From the NCBI RefSeq assembly GCF_032818155.1, contig NZ_CP102590.1:806001-870000 (forward strand): DNA of 64,000 nucleotides, written 5' to 3'. The notes beneath the pieces were generated by a model. The model saw only the letters and a program-made list of their open reading frames with translations. It was not told the DNA's origin and made no database searches. Of this stretch, positions 51,200 through 60,085 are shown one piece after another; positions within the stretch are counted from its first letter, which is position 1; each line of letters begins with the position of its first letter. Made by a program: the position numbers and the translations under genes. Source of the stretch: Niallia taxi. Lineage in GTDB: Bacteria; Bacillota; Bacilli; Bacillales; Cytobacillaceae.

Positions 51200-51338
51200 C
51201 ATTCGTTTAAGAATAGTACTATAACAATAAATTCACAGCAATACAGCTACTTCATCCTCTGCGCAATTTAGTGAGCATTATTTAAAATCCATAAATCCCC
51301 GTATAAATCCTTAAATACGGCAACTATCCCATATGATT

Positions 51339-52136
51339 TCAAAGAATATCAATCTTCACTTCAACTCCAAAGTGATCGGAAACAACCGGTTTATTTATAC
51401 TATTAAAGATGACTTTAGAATACTCTACTTGGACTGGTTTATTCGTCAGAATTAAGTCTATTCTTTTTCGCAGAATATTCCCCTCCCAACCCGCAATTTC
51501 TCCTTTAACAGTTACGCCATCATCTTTCATTTCGGCAAGATAGTATGTGTCGATCAGTCCATTGCTTATTAAATATTCATATCCCTCATTGCTAATGAAG
51601 GCGTCATTATTAAAGTCACCCATAAAAAAAGAAGTTTTATCCATATTAATATTTTCAAGAAGCTTTTCTGCCTGAGCCTTAAATGGTTCTTCCTTATCAT
51701 GCCACCATCCCATATGACAGGAGTAACAAGTAATTTGTTGAGCACCATATTGAATGGTTGCTCCAACTATTTTTCTTGTCTTCCAATTATTGAAGTCTCT
51801 TATTGTTGAGACATAGAAGGAATGCTTTTCTACTACTGGATGTTTTGTTATAATAGCTAAACCCTCCTCAAAGCTTTCATACAAATGACAAAAATCCCAC
51901 AATAGAGAATAACCATCTTCTCCCCGATTTTTTAGTTCCTCTAGTATTGCTATTGCAAAGTTATTGCTTTTAATTTTAACGTTTTCATTTTTTGTTCTCT
52001 CTTTAAATACTTGGTTCACTTCCTGCAAAGCAATAACATCATATGCATTTTCCTTTATAGCTTCTACTATATTTACTATCTTTTCCTTTTGATTCTGTTC
52101 TTGCCAAGAGTGACAGTTAAGTGTTAAAAGTTTCAT
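51339..52136 (-). CDS. Endonuclease/exonuclease/phosphatase-family protein
   Basis: A 265-aa EEP-fold metal enzyme. Visible residues: LTLNCHSWQ (N7), ALQEVNQV (catalytic glutamate), CYSCHMGWWH (histidine), FFMGDFNNDA (D and N) and the terminal VVSDHFGVEV (D-H pair). Members cut nucleic acids or hydrolyse phosphodiesters of lipids and inositol-type compounds. There is no signal peptide, so this one is cytosolic. Sequence features such as YSLLWDFCHLYESFEEGLAIITK are common in a Firmicute subgroup without known substrate. Monocistronic. Confidence 0.87.
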   Translation of the reverse strand: MKLLTLNCHSWQEQNQKEKIVNIVEAIKENAYDVIALQEVNQVFKERTKNENVKIKSNNFAIAILEELKNRGEDGYSLLWDFCHLYESFEEGLAIITKHPVVEKHSFYVSTIRDFNNWKTRKIVGATIQYGAQQITCYSCHMGWWHDKEEPFKAQAEKLLENINMDKTSFFMGDFNNDAFISNEGYEYLISNGLIDTYYLAEMKDDGVTVKGEIAGWEGNILRKRIDLILTNKPVQVEYSKVIFNSINKPVVSDHFGVEVKIDIL

Positions 52137-52313
52137 ATATATACTCCTTTTATGAATGATAACCTTCTATATAAAGTTCTTGCTCATCAATAAGCTCCTA
52201 TTTGTTTTTCAAAACCTGCCCTACTTTTTTCAGTTTCGAATACTGAATAAATTCCTATTCCATTCTTGGTTTCCCCGTTTTCCCATTGAATTTCCACACA
52301 CTAAGTTTAACCG

Positions 52314-52787
52314 TTAATGTAAAAACTCACTAACTTTATTTTCATTACTTAAGTTCTGTTGGACAAGTTTTCTCAGCTCTTTTGCAGTTTCGATATTACT
52401 GAAATCATTTCCGTACCAATTTTGTAAGTCTTCCTTCGTAACTGTATATTCTTTGCGTTCTGACTTAACTGTTATCCAATCAACATTTTTAACTAGTGTA
52501 AATAAGAAGGTTGTATTGTATATTACTAATTCTTTATATTCATTCTCAGATTTTTCCCAGCCATAATTTAAGATTATGCCGTACGGCTCTTCTTTTGTTT
52601 TAAGCTCTATGCCCGACAATTGTTGTGCACCTGGTAACTTATATACAATATTTCCGACCGCACTGTTGTCACCTACATTTGAATCCTTATATTGAAAAAT
52701 ATCTTTATTTGTTTCCTTTGTATTACACCCACTTAAAAGAAGCAATATTGTCACTGACGCAAACAAGTACATTTTGAGTTTTTGCAT
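52314..52787 (-). CDS. DUF4825-containing lipoprotein
   Basis: A 157-aa lipoprotein with lipobox LSGC (C21). The mature part starts QYKDSNVGDNSAVGNIVYKLPGAQ and continues to KTKEEPYGIILNYGWE, the DUF4825 pattern. The function of the domain is unknown; it is found in Bacillus surface lipoproteins and at the extracytoplasmic end of some regulatory proteins. Monocistronic; GGAGGA lies upstream of the start. Confidence 0.82.
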   Translation of the reverse strand: MQKLKMYLFASVTILLLLSGCNTKETNKDIFQYKDSNVGDNSAVGNIVYKLPGAQQLSGIELKTKEEPYGIILNYGWEKSENEYKELVIYNTTFLFTLVKNVDWITVKSERKEYTVTKEDLQNWYGNDFSNIETAKELRKLVQQNLSNENKVSEFLH

Positions 52788-53068
52788 TATTAATCCTCCC
52801 TTTATGCATGATTAAATAACATTTCCCCATCACATGCATTGAACCTATTATAAATCCACATTGCCAACATTTAGTTCTTATTATTACCTACGTTCGAAAG
52901 TTAATAATGGCTTCAAATCATTCATTTTGCATTCCACATCAAAATATTTAATTATAAAATTAAATATTTTAAATAAAATTAAATTAACCTTTATAATTTT
53001 TAATTTTAATATTCATTTTTTAAATAATTTGATGTATTATTAAATTATAAATAACGAAGGAGGGAATT
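52788..53068. other. AT-rich intergenic region before the DUF2089 operon
   Basis: Contains alternating A/T runs (about 52945-53045) with short TTAAAT/ATTTAA palindromes and the AAGGAGGG site of the next gene. It likely holds the operon promoter; I cannot pick a single -10. Confidence 0.45.
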
Positions 53069-53443
53069 ATGGCATATCCTCTTATTTCAGAGTGTCCTGT
53101 TTGCAGTAAACAATTAAAAATCACAAAGCTGCAGTGTACTCGTTGTCATACAACTATTGAAAATGAATTTGAGCTTTCTAATTTCGCAAGCCTTAACAGT
53201 GAACAGCTTAGTTTTATTGAAACATTTCTAAAGTGTCGCGGAAACATTAAAGAAGTAGAAAAAGATCTTGGAATATCCTATCCTACAGTACGCGGGAAGT
53301 TAGATGATATTATTTCTTCACTAGGATATTCGACTGCTAAGAAGGTTGAAAAAATTGATCGAAAAAAGATAATACTAATGCTTGAACAAGGTGAAATAAC
53401 AGCCGAGGAAGCTATCGGGATATTAAATGGGGAGGAAGCATAA
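53069..53443 (+). CDS. DUF2089-family protein with zinc ribbon
   Basis: A 124-aa protein. An N-terminal zinc ribbon CPVCSKQL...LQCTRCHT is followed by a helix-turn-helix-like segment (FLKCRGNIKEVEKDLGISYPTVRGKLDDII) and a C-terminal SHOCT-like tail (ILMLEQGEITAEEAIGIL). The layout suggests a small DNA-binding regulator. It is the first gene of a three-gene operon; the next begins one base after its stop codon. Confidence 0.82.
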   Translation: MAYPLISECPVCSKQLKITKLQCTRCHTTIENEFELSNFASLNSEQLSFIETFLKCRGNIKEVEKDLGISYPTVRGKLDDIISSLGYSTAKKVEKIDRKKIILMLEQGEITAEEAIGILNGEEA

Positions 53444-53833
53444 ATGAGTGATGAAATTTCAAGAGTATTAACGATGCTTGAAGACGGAAAGTTAGACAAA
53501 GAAAAGGCTGCTGAATTGATTGATGTTCTGCATGGTAAAGGTAATCAGGTTAATTTAAGTAAACCAAACTCTAATTCCTATCTAAACAAAATGCTTAAAA
53601 TCCGTGTTATCTCTGAAGAAGGTGACAATGTAAATGTTAATCTTCCAATAAAACTTATAAAAGCAGTTTTAAATGTTGGAACAAGTATCGCGGAAAGAAT
53701 CCCTCAATCTGAAAAATATGTAAAGGATATCGATATCGAATTGTTAATTGATGCAATTGACAATGAATTGGACGGACAAATTGTCGACGTTAGCACAGCA
53801 AATGGTGACAAAGTGCTGGTGACAATTGAATAA
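53444..53833 (+). CDS. SHOCT-like domain protein (YvlB-N type)
   Basis: A 129-aa protein. An N-terminal SHOCT-like helix pair (ISRVLTMLEDGKLDKEKAAELIDVL) is followed by a beta-rich part (LNKMLKIRVISEEGDNVNVNLPIKLIKAVLNVG, then IVDVSTANGDKVLVTIE). This arrangement is the short form of YvlB/LiaX-like cell-envelope stress proteins, which normally continue into a DUF4097 beta-helix, absent here. Translationally coupled to the DUF2089 gene. Confidence 0.72.
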   Translation: MSDEISRVLTMLEDGKLDKEKAAELIDVLHGKGNQVNLSKPNSNSYLNKMLKIRVISEEGDNVNVNLPIKLIKAVLNVGTSIAERIPQSEKYVKDIDIELLIDAIDNELDGQIVDVSTANGDKVLVTIE

Positions 53834-53834
53834 C

Positions 53835-54107
53835 ATGATAAAGGTCAAAATTAAAGTAAACTCTAGACGGTTTACTATCCCAGTCCCATATGCCTTTTTA
53901 CATCTATTCATTAGAATCATTACTTCAAAAAGAATTCTTATGCTGGCAAATCGTATCATTGAACAAAAAGCAAAAAAGAAGTTTCAAATTCCGTATATAA
54001 AAAAGGCAGATATAGAGCCATTGCTAAAGGAACTTGCCATGCAAAAAGGTCTGCTTCTGGTTGAAACAAGCTTAAAAGACGGAACAGAGGTATCTGTTAG
54101 ATTGTAA
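53835..54107 (+). CDS. Small basic protein, third gene of the DUF2089 operon
   Basis: A 90-aa protein with an amphipathic or membrane-touching helix in the first half (FTIPVPYAFLHLFIRIITSKRILMLANRII) and a basic middle. The C-terminal part (YIKKADIEPLLKELAMQKGLLLVETSLKDGTEVSVRL) is SHOCT-like in tone and repeats the closing strand of the preceding gene (GDKVLVTIE). The ATG two bases after the previous stop suggests coupling; a TTG three codons earlier is an alternative. No family name is assigned. Confidence 0.65.
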   Translation: MIKVKIKVNSRRFTIPVPYAFLHLFIRIITSKRILMLANRIIEQKAKKKFQIPYIKKADIEPLLKELAMQKGLLLVETSLKDGTEVSVRL

Positions 54108-54148
54108 AGCACAATTCCAACGTTTGTGGAATTGTGCTTTTTTTGTTA
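54108..54148 (+). terminator. Terminator of the DUF2089 operon
   Basis: AAAGCACAATTCCA, loop ACGTTTG, TGGAATTGTGCTTTTTTTG. Confidence 0.92.
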
Positions 54149-54347
54149 TTTCTATCTACATTTCTCCTTGTTTTTCAAGAGGAAAGCTTTTTACCCAACC
54201 TTAGTCATTATTTACAATGTGCATAGTTAAAAATAAAATAACTACGACTATAAATTAAAGCTCCAAATATAAGCATATTTCACTATAAGTGCTGTCCCAA
54301 AGGTTATTTGTTATAATGGCTGTAAATATAAAAAAGGCGGTTTTTAT

Positions 54348-54482
54348 TTGAATTCAACTACTAAAAGTTCAGGCATACGTCCAGAAATACCCCAAACTAT
54401 GGTGCAACTCGGCCTCTTTAAAAAGGAGATAATTGCATACTCAAGTTTGCATATAGCAATTAAAGCTATCCAGGCTATTTAA
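54348..54482 (+). CDS. Candidate 44-aa small protein
   Basis: From the TTG at 54348 the frame reads NSTTKSSGIRPEIPQTMVQL and continues to AIKAIQAI before TAA. AAAGGCGG lies 7 nt before the TTG, and an extended -10 box (TGTTATAAT, ending 54317) stands about 30 nt upstream, so promoter, ribosome binding site and frame are aligned. No family recognised. It could also be decayed sequence. Confidence 0.4.
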   Translation: MNSTTKSSGIRPEIPQTMVQLGLFKKEIIAYSSLHIAIKAIQAI

Positions 54483-54669
54483 TGGTTGCTAGCATGTATT
54501 TCTCTTATAGTATAATGATCAATATCAAGTTACATTATTGTACAAAGTATAATAATGTATGTTATGTTTAAATGACTTTAAAATAATATTATTTGCAGTC
54601 ATACGAATACGTCCTTTTTTTGTATCTACAAGTATTATTTTTCTGAATAATATTTATTTAGGATGATGC

Positions 54670-54819
54670 CATATTGAATTTGGTCAGAAAGTAATATATC
54701 AGGGTAAAATTCATCGTATCTTCTTTAACTATGAAAATGGACTGTTAGAAATACAAAACACTGCTACTAACGCGATAATACTTGCCAAGTATGAAGAAAT
54801 CATTCATAGGATAAAGTAA
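54670..54819 (+). pseudogene. Small coding-like frame without a proper start
   Basis: The frame reads HIEFGQKVIYQGKIHRIFFN and continues ENGLLEIQNTATNAIILAKYEEIIHRIK to TAA, with strong coding character and its own terminator at 54818-54850. No start codon is in frame: the ATGATGCC just upstream would fit only if one C were removed, giving ATGCATATTGAATTT. Either a one-base insertion broke the gene or an ATT start is used. About 50 aa; family unknown. Confidence 0.5.
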
Positions 54820-54850
54820 AAAACGCCATGCTTTGATGGTGTTTTTTTGA
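54818..54850 (+). terminator. Terminator after the 50-codon frame
   Basis: AAAAAACGCCAT, loop GCTTTG, ATGGTGTTTTTT. Confidence 0.85.
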
Positions 54851-54934
54851 ACATATCCCCTATCCCCTATCCGCCCTGAAACCGGCCAATTGAAATCTCC
54901 GTCACACTAGTTTTGCTACTTACTGCACTTAACT

Positions 54935-55393
54935 CTAAATCTTACTTTCTTTAATATATTTCATAATGGTTTTATGAAATAACATTAACACTATATATAA
55001 AACAGGATAAGTAAAAACAGAGTAAATATGCTTCCATCCGCTTAAATAAAAGGTTCCACTCAAAATAAACAGCTTTTCATAGAGCATCGCTAATGCGCTC
55101 CAAAGTAATATATATATTGTCTGTTTATATAGTTGTTTTCTATATGGATAATAATTCAAAAAAATCACATTGATTGCAGGATAAATACCTAAAATATATA
55201 TAAATGCAGCCCAATCTGGACCTTTAGAGAAGTATCCATATAAGTCATATTTTAAATCTAAAATAACATCCGTATTAACTTGCAAGTAGGAAGCAAACAA
55301 ACTGGTAGCTAGAATTTCAATCTTACTAATCCTCTTTGGAATAAAATAGGATATTACACTTAGCATTATGACTGTAAAAATTAGAAAAAGCAT
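54935..55393 (-). CDS. CBO0543-family membrane protein
   Basis: A 152-aa membrane protein with about five helices. The opening SYFIPKRISKIEILATSLFASYLQVNTDVILDLKYDLYGYF and the YPYRKQLYKQTIYILLWSALAMLYEKLFILSGTFYLSGWKHIYSVFTYP stretch are the family pattern. It is common in spore-forming Firmicutes; function unknown. Monocistronic as far as can be seen. Confidence 0.78.
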   Translation of the reverse strand: MLFLIFTVIMLSVISYFIPKRISKIEILATSLFASYLQVNTDVILDLKYDLYGYFSKGPDWAAFIYILGIYPAINVIFLNYYPYRKQLYKQTIYILLWSALAMLYEKLFILSGTFYLSGWKHIYSVFTYPVLYIVLMLFHKTIMKYIKESKI

Positions 55394-55732
55394 ATAAATA
55401 CCGTCCGATCTGTGACCTTATATACTTTTATATTTTTTCCAAAGTTTTTTATAAAATACATTAGCAAGCAATGGAGATAATGTTTGTAATTCTAATGTTT
55501 GGTACTATTTTTCGTTACCTAAATAATTATGTAAAAGGGTCAACCTGTAAACGGTTGACAAAAAATCGTATTATCGAAATAAAAGGATTACCTCAATTAC
55601 AGAAGTATTATGTATATATTATTCCTTTGATTAACTAGTGTTTGGGCATTTGGATAAAATAAAAAAACCTACATATAAAGACGAAACACCCAAAGAAACC
55701 TTATTTTCGAGCAAATATTTTAATTTATCATA
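55394..55732. other. Intergenic stretch with copy B of the 125-bp repeat
   Basis: No gene. 55525-55650 is homologous to 32101-32223 and contains GTCAACC-TGTAAAC-GGTTGAC. Confidence 0.5.
55525..55650. repeat. Paired 125-bp repeat with GTCAACC dyad, copy B
   Basis: Shares TTATGTAAAAGGGTCAACCT, GGTTGACAAAAAATCGTATTAT, CAATTAC, TATATATTATTCCT and GGGCATTT with copy A, in the same order and spacing. No gene begins directly downstream on the plus strand. Confidence 0.65.
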
Positions 55733-56155
55733 CTATCGAAGTCCTACCTGATATTTATTTCCCTTCCATTTCCCAGGGTTCATATCATCAGGAATATCAA
55801 GGTTCATGATTCCTTCATAATGTTTTGCCTTCGCCTCCATTTGTTTCGCTATAGTAGTTGCTTCCTCTAGCCTAGCTAGTGCAATGGCTTGTTGTTCCAT
55901 AATAATTTTATAACGTTCCGGAATGGTAGAGTCACCTTGTAAGCACAATTCAATATAATTTTTAATTGATGCGACAGACATACCCGCTTGTTTCAAAAAT
56001 TTTGCTCCTTTAAGCCAATTAATGGATTCCTCATCAAAAAGACGATTATTATTCTTATCACGCTTCAAGCTTGGAACTAGACCCTTATCCGTGTAGTAGC
56101 GAACAGTATGTTCTGTTAAATCAAGCAAATTAGCAACCTCTTTCACAGTTAACAT
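55733..56155 (-). CDS. MerR-family regulator (MerR 3, AdhR-like)
   Basis: A 140-aa short MerR without a large ligand domain. The winged helix (LTVKEVANLLDLTEHTVRYYTDKGLVPSLKRDKNNNRLFDEESINWLKGAKFLKQAGMSV) is followed by a coiled-coil helix and a short tail. Relatives such as AdhR respond to aldehydes. The ATG at 56155 has AGAGGTG 7 nt upstream; the longer frame reaching 56215 overlaps the promoter. It diverges from an MFS exporter gene whose promoter (56202-56232) is MerR type, and a similar promoter stands before AKR 2. No conserved cysteine is evident in the DNA-binding domain. Confidence 0.88.
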   Translation of the reverse strand: MLTVKEVANLLDLTEHTVRYYTDKGLVPSLKRDKNNNRLFDEESINWLKGAKFLKQAGMSVASIKNYIELCLQGDSTIPERYKIIMEQQAIALARLEEATTIAKQMEAKAKHYEGIMNLDIPDDMNPGKWKGNKYQVGLR

Positions 56156-56201
56156 AATAAAACACCTCTTTAATAATTTAGATTTCCGATGTAAAAACCC
56201 T

Positions 56202-56232
56202 TGACTTCGTGTCACACGAAGGCGTTAGGCTA
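56202..56232 (+). promoter_or_regulatory. MerR-type promoter of the MFS exporter (site 4)
   Basis: TTGACT (56202-56207), a 19-bp spacer, TAGGCT (56227-56232). The spacer carries CTTCGTG-TCA-CACGAAG (56206-56222), a perfect 7-bp-arm dyad. The same half-site and -35 occur at 40764-40794. Confidence 0.82.
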
Positions 56233-56378
56233 ATATTAGTTGAAGTTACTTCAGATGTAAACAGCGAACCTTAGACTGACATAGAAAGAAAGATAAGGAA
56301 AACCTGCCTGTGAGACAGCTGAAGCTGGTTTTAAGCAGTTAGACAGATATAGAAAATAATAATGAAAGACGGTGTTTT

Positions 56379-57554
56379 ATGCCTGCACGAAACAATTTGT
56401 ATATCTTTATTTTAGCTCTTGGAGTTTTTGGCATCTTAACTACTGAAATGGGTGTCGTTGGCATATTGCCTTTAATTGCAGATTATTATCAGATCAGTAT
56501 AGCAAAAGCCTCACTTCTAGTTAGTATGTTTGCCCTGGCAGTGGCAATATCAGGGCCTATAATGCCACTATTATTTTCTGGTATCAATCGTAAAAAAGTA
56601 ATGATACTAGTACTCAGTCTTTTCCTTTTGGGAAACATCGTTTCGATATTCGCTTCAAACTTTACTATTCTTTTACTAGCACGGGTCATTCCTGCCTTTT
56701 TTCATCCTGTCTATTGTTCAATAGCTTTAACAGCAGCTGCCGCTTCCGTTCGTAAAGAGGATGCACCAAAGGCAGTTTCTAAAGTAATGATGGGAGTAAA
56801 TGCAGGCATGATACTCGGTGTTCCAATTACTAACTTGATTGCTAATGGAACTTCCTTAGAGATGGCGATGTTATTCTTTGCTATCCTTAACGCCCTTACC
56901 TTACTCGCGACATTATTATTTGTCCCTTCCCTTCCAGTTAAAGAAAGTCTTTCTTACGGGACTCAATTAAATTTGTTAAAAAAGCCAATTGTTTGGACAG
57001 CAATCGCAACTGTCATATTTATAAGCAGTGCAACATCAGGTGTTAATAGTTTTATTGCAGAATATCTCGAAAGCGTCACTAATATATCAGGTACCTTTTT
57101 AAGTATCATGCTATTTATTTTTGGCTTAGCAAGCCTATTAGGTAATATTATCGGCGGTAATCTGTTAAGCAGAAATCCAATAAAAACGACAACATTATTT
57201 CCTTTTGTATTAGGAATAGCCTTCCTATTGTCATTTGTTACAGGAGGTACTCCCAGTACCATGATTATGACTATTTTTTTATGGGGTGTTTTATTTTCTG
57301 TAGGTAGTATGATTAATCAATATTCCATGACCCTTGCTGCCCCTGAAGCTCCTGATTTCGCTAATGGTTTGTTCTTATCTGGAGGTAATCTTGGGATAAC
57401 GATCGGTACTGGAATTGGAGGACTTTTCATATCTGGGTTAGGAACACAATATATTGTTATTGGTGGTATCCTATTCTTAATCTTAAGCCTTTGTTCTATC
57501 TTACTTACTAATTACATGATAAGACCCGGCAAACAATTAACCGGAATTAATTAG
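56379..57554 (+). CDS. MFS exporter, AraJ/YdhP type
   Basis: A 391-aa, 12-helix transporter of the DHA1 sugar-efflux/drug class. It has LTTEMGVVGILPLIADYYQISIAKASLL at the first helices and MMGVNAGMILGVPITNLIAN as motif C. Members export arabinose-like sugars, drugs or small aldehydes. Under the MerR 3 promoter it is likely induced by an electrophile or drug. The next gene, 78 nt downstream, is another MFS exporter, probably co-transcribed. Confidence 0.87.
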   Translation: MPARNNLYIFILALGVFGILTTEMGVVGILPLIADYYQISIAKASLLVSMFALAVAISGPIMPLLFSGINRKKVMILVLSLFLLGNIVSIFASNFTILLLARVIPAFFHPVYCSIALTAAAASVRKEDAPKAVSKVMMGVNAGMILGVPITNLIANGTSLEMAMLFFAILNALTLLATLLFVPSLPVKESLSYGTQLNLLKKPIVWTAIATVIFISSATSGVNSFIAEYLESVTNISGTFLSIMLFIFGLASLLGNIIGGNLLSRNPIKTTTLFPFVLGIAFLLSFVTGGTPSTMIMTIFLWGVLFSVGSMINQYSMTLAAPEAPDFANGLFLSGGNLGITIGTGIGGLFISGLGTQYIVIGGILFLILSLCSILLTNYMIRPGKQLTGIN

Positions 57555-57632
57555 TACAAATAGGTTCAGCACTATTAATAGGGAAATGTTTTTAATCCCT
57601 ATCAAGGAATTAAACCTAAGGAGAGATGCTTT

Positions 57633-58808
57633 ATGGAACGCCTCTGGACGAAGTCATATATTTTCATGATAACTGGCATGTTTTTTCTATTTACTGCCTT
57701 CTATATGCTTTATCCCACTCTCCCTTTGTTCATTAAGGAAAATGGGGGCACAGAGTCGCAGGTAGGTCTGGCAATGGGGGCGTTTATGCTTACGTCTGTT
57801 ATATTCCGTCCTTTTGTCGGCGGACTGCTGGATCGTTTTGGCAGGAGGCCATTTATTATTTGGGGACTGCTGCTTTTTGCTGCAACAATGTTTATGTACA
57901 ATTGGGTTAGCGGACTTGCTGTCTTAATGGTAATTAGAATTTTACACGGATTTACTTGGGCAGTTTCCACAACCTCCATCAGCACGGCAGTTACTGATTT
58001 AATTCCAACTACACGCCGAGGAGAAGGCATGGGCTGGTCAGGAATGGCGATGACTGTTGCTATGGCAATCGGTCCCATGCTTGGTCTGGCAGTCGCTAAT
58101 AATTCCTCGTACGAATCACTATTTGGATTCGCTGTTCTACTCTCTGTTGCTGCACTAGCTTTAACTTTTGGCGCAAAAATAAAGGCCACACCTCAAGCAA
58201 ATACAAGGAAAATAGAACTCTTTGACAAGTCAGTGGTTCCTATTACACTATCCGTTTTTTTACTGTTTATCGCCTATGGTGGTATTACTACATACATACC
58301 TCTGTTTGCTGATTCCATCAAAGTAAATTCAGGCACTTTCTTTCTTGTCTATGCAGCAACCCTTGTATTAACTCGTCCAATTGCAGGAAAGCTTTCTGAC
58401 CGGCACGGTGAGGCCTTTGTTATTATCCCGGCTAAAGTAATTACAATCTCGGCATTGATTATCTTAAGCCTTTCCACTAATTTATTAGGAATAATCATAT
58501 CAGCGATTTTGTACGGAATTGGTTTTGGTTCTGCACAGCCAGCACTTCAAGCTGCAACAATCCGTCTAGTAAGTCCAGACCGCACAGGTGTTGCCAACGC
58601 TTCATTTGCCACCGGGGCAGATCTTGGAATCGGGCTTGGTGCCATGATGTTAGGCTGGATTTCTCAGTATATGAGTTATCAGGCATTGTTCACAGTTAGT
58701 GCTGTTGCAGTCGTATTTTCCTTACTGATGTTCATCTTTTTAGTAAAGCGTTTATTAAATTATGACGCTATCCCTCATAATAAGGAAGCAGCTAAAAGAG
58801 CATTATAA
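57633..58808 (+). CDS. MFS exporter, DHA1 type
   Basis: A 391-aa, 12-helix transporter. Motif A is GGLLDRFGRRPFI near residue 62, and the motif-C-like segment is AMAIGPMLGLAVANN near residue 145. AAGGAGAG precedes the ATG. It has its own terminator, so it ends the two-gene unit that starts at MerR-type promoter site 4. It is unlike its neighbour in sequence, so it is not a tandem duplicate; two different exporters share one promoter. Substrate unknown. Confidence 0.87.
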   Translation: MERLWTKSYIFMITGMFFLFTAFYMLYPTLPLFIKENGGTESQVGLAMGAFMLTSVIFRPFVGGLLDRFGRRPFIIWGLLLFAATMFMYNWVSGLAVLMVIRILHGFTWAVSTTSISTAVTDLIPTTRRGEGMGWSGMAMTVAMAIGPMLGLAVANNSSYESLFGFAVLLSVAALALTFGAKIKATPQANTRKIELFDKSVVPITLSVFLLFIAYGGITTYIPLFADSIKVNSGTFFLVYAATLVLTRPIAGKLSDRHGEAFVIIPAKVITISALIILSLSTNLLGIIISAILYGIGFGSAQPALQAATIRLVSPDRTGVANASFATGADLGIGLGAMMLGWISQYMSYQALFTVSAVAVVFSLLMFIFLVKRLLNYDAIPHNKEAAKRAL

Positions 58809-58846
58809 AAACCGATTCTCCCTTTTCCAGGGAAGAATCGGTTTTT
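58807..58846. terminator. Terminator shared by MFS and TetR genes
   Basis: AAAAACCGATTCT, inner CCC/GGG, AGAATCGGTTTTTC; perfect stem between converging genes with A/T tails on both strands. Confidence 0.9.
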
Positions 58847-59401
58847 CTAATCAAAATTTCTATCTAATAACATTCCTACTTGTGCTGCCACGGCCTGAGT
58901 AGACTCAGATAATTCATTGGTAAACCATGCTTCTACTATTTCTACTATTGCTGCAGAAAAAAATTTAAGGATTAAATCCTTACTTAACCCCTGATTCTGA
59001 CCATTACTTACATCCACTTCAGCTTCTAGCTCTTCCATAACAAACTTTATAAATTGACTGCGAAAAACCGGTGCCCCTTTACTGGCAAACATAGCCGAAA
59101 AAAAGGAGGAATGACGTTCAAAGTATTCAAACCACATAAGATTTCCTTCAGCAAAGCTCAATTCTGATGCTGATTCGCATAGTTTTCTTAATTCGCCGAT
59201 ATGTCCTTCAATCAGCCTTTCGAGTAAATCATATTTATCTAAATAATGCAGATAAACTGTTCTCCTGCCAACATTTGCTTTATCGGCAATATCTTGGATC
59301 GTAATTTCATCAATAGCTTTTTCAGTCATCATTGCAATAAAAGCATTTTTGATAGCTTCCTGTGATCTGATTATCCTTCTATCCACCTTGTTCTCCTTCA
59401 T
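58847..59401 (-). CDS. TetR-family transcriptional regulator
   Basis: A 184-aa regulator. The N-terminal helix-turn-helix is AIKNAFIAMMTEKAIDEITIQDIADKANVGRRTVYLHYLDKYDLLERL; the C-terminal half is a helical ligand domain ending LLDRNFD. The ATG at 59401 has GGTG 8 nt before it; longer frames run into the operator region. It is divergent from the CMD-type gene and probably controls that damaged operon. Dyads AATGCACA...TGTGCATT lie between. Confidence 0.87.
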   Translation of the reverse strand: MKENKVDRRIIRSQEAIKNAFIAMMTEKAIDEITIQDIADKANVGRRTVYLHYLDKYDLLERLIEGHIGELRKLCESASELSFAEGNLMWFEYFERHSSFFSAMFASKGAPVFRSQFIKFVMEELEAEVDVSNGQNQGLSKDLILKFFSAAIVEIVEAWFTNELSESTQAVAAQVGMLLDRNFD

Positions 59402-59429
59402 ATACATATCACCAATCTTTCTATTAAAA

Positions 59430-59458
59430 AATGCACAATTCACCATAATCTGTGCATT
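59430..59458. promoter_or_regulatory. TetR operator dyad
   Basis: AATGCACA and TGTGCATT, perfect 8-bp arms, 13-nt centre. A second related motif, TGTGCGATAATGCAC, lies at about 59524-59538 and a CGCACAAT half-site at about 59551-59558, so several copies cover the divergent promoter. Confidence 0.65.
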
Positions 59459-59616
59459 AAAACACAAATCTATGGTAATTGGTTATTGTAGGTATTCTAA
59501 TATCGATTATAATTATACACAAATGTGCGATAATGCACCAAGATGTATTTCGCACAATCCATTAACTAACTGGGCAAATGTGAATACGTAATTTTAATAA
59601 ATTAGGAGGGGAAGAT

Positions 59617-60085
59617 ATGGACCGTATGGAAAAAGGCATGGGAAAATACGAACAACTTTTTGGCAAAGGAGAACCTGCCTCCTATTTTACAGATCCTGAG
59701 TTTCAAAACATCTTAAGCAGCTTTATTTTTGGAGAGGTGTTTTTTCAAGGAAAGCTTGATGATAAAATACGTGAACTAATCACTATAGTTGTTTTAACTA
59801 CTAATCAGACACTTCCCCAGCTTAAAGCACATGTTAATGCTGCATTAAATATTGGCCTAACACCTGTTGAAATCAAAGAGGCTGTTTACCAATGTGCACC
59901 GTATATTGGATTCCCAAAAACATTTAATGCTATCAATGAAGTGAACGAGGTATTTAAAGCTCATAATATTGCCTTACCAATTGATAGTCAGAAAACTGTA
60001 GATGAAGGTTATCGTCTTTCAAAAGGGCTTGCTATCCAAATAGAGATTTTTGGTGATGTAATTACAAAAATGCGATATCCACAGT
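59617..60085 (+). pseudogene. Carboxymuconolactone decarboxylase-family gene, 3' part deleted
   Basis: The frame starts with AGGAGG-ATG and reads a complete first CMD domain: FGKGEPASYFTDPEFQNILSSFIFGEVFFQGKLDDKIRELITIVVL...LPQLKAHVNAALNIGLTPVEIKEAVYQCAPYIGFPKTFNA. It then enters the linker to a second domain (RLSKGLAIQIEIFGDVITKM). At about 60078 the family sequence stops and the frame runs out as nonsense to 60129. The remaining CMD domain has been replaced by the C-terminal half of an aldo/keto reductase. The first domain may still fold and act as a small CMD-type antioxidant protein. Confidence 0.75.
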
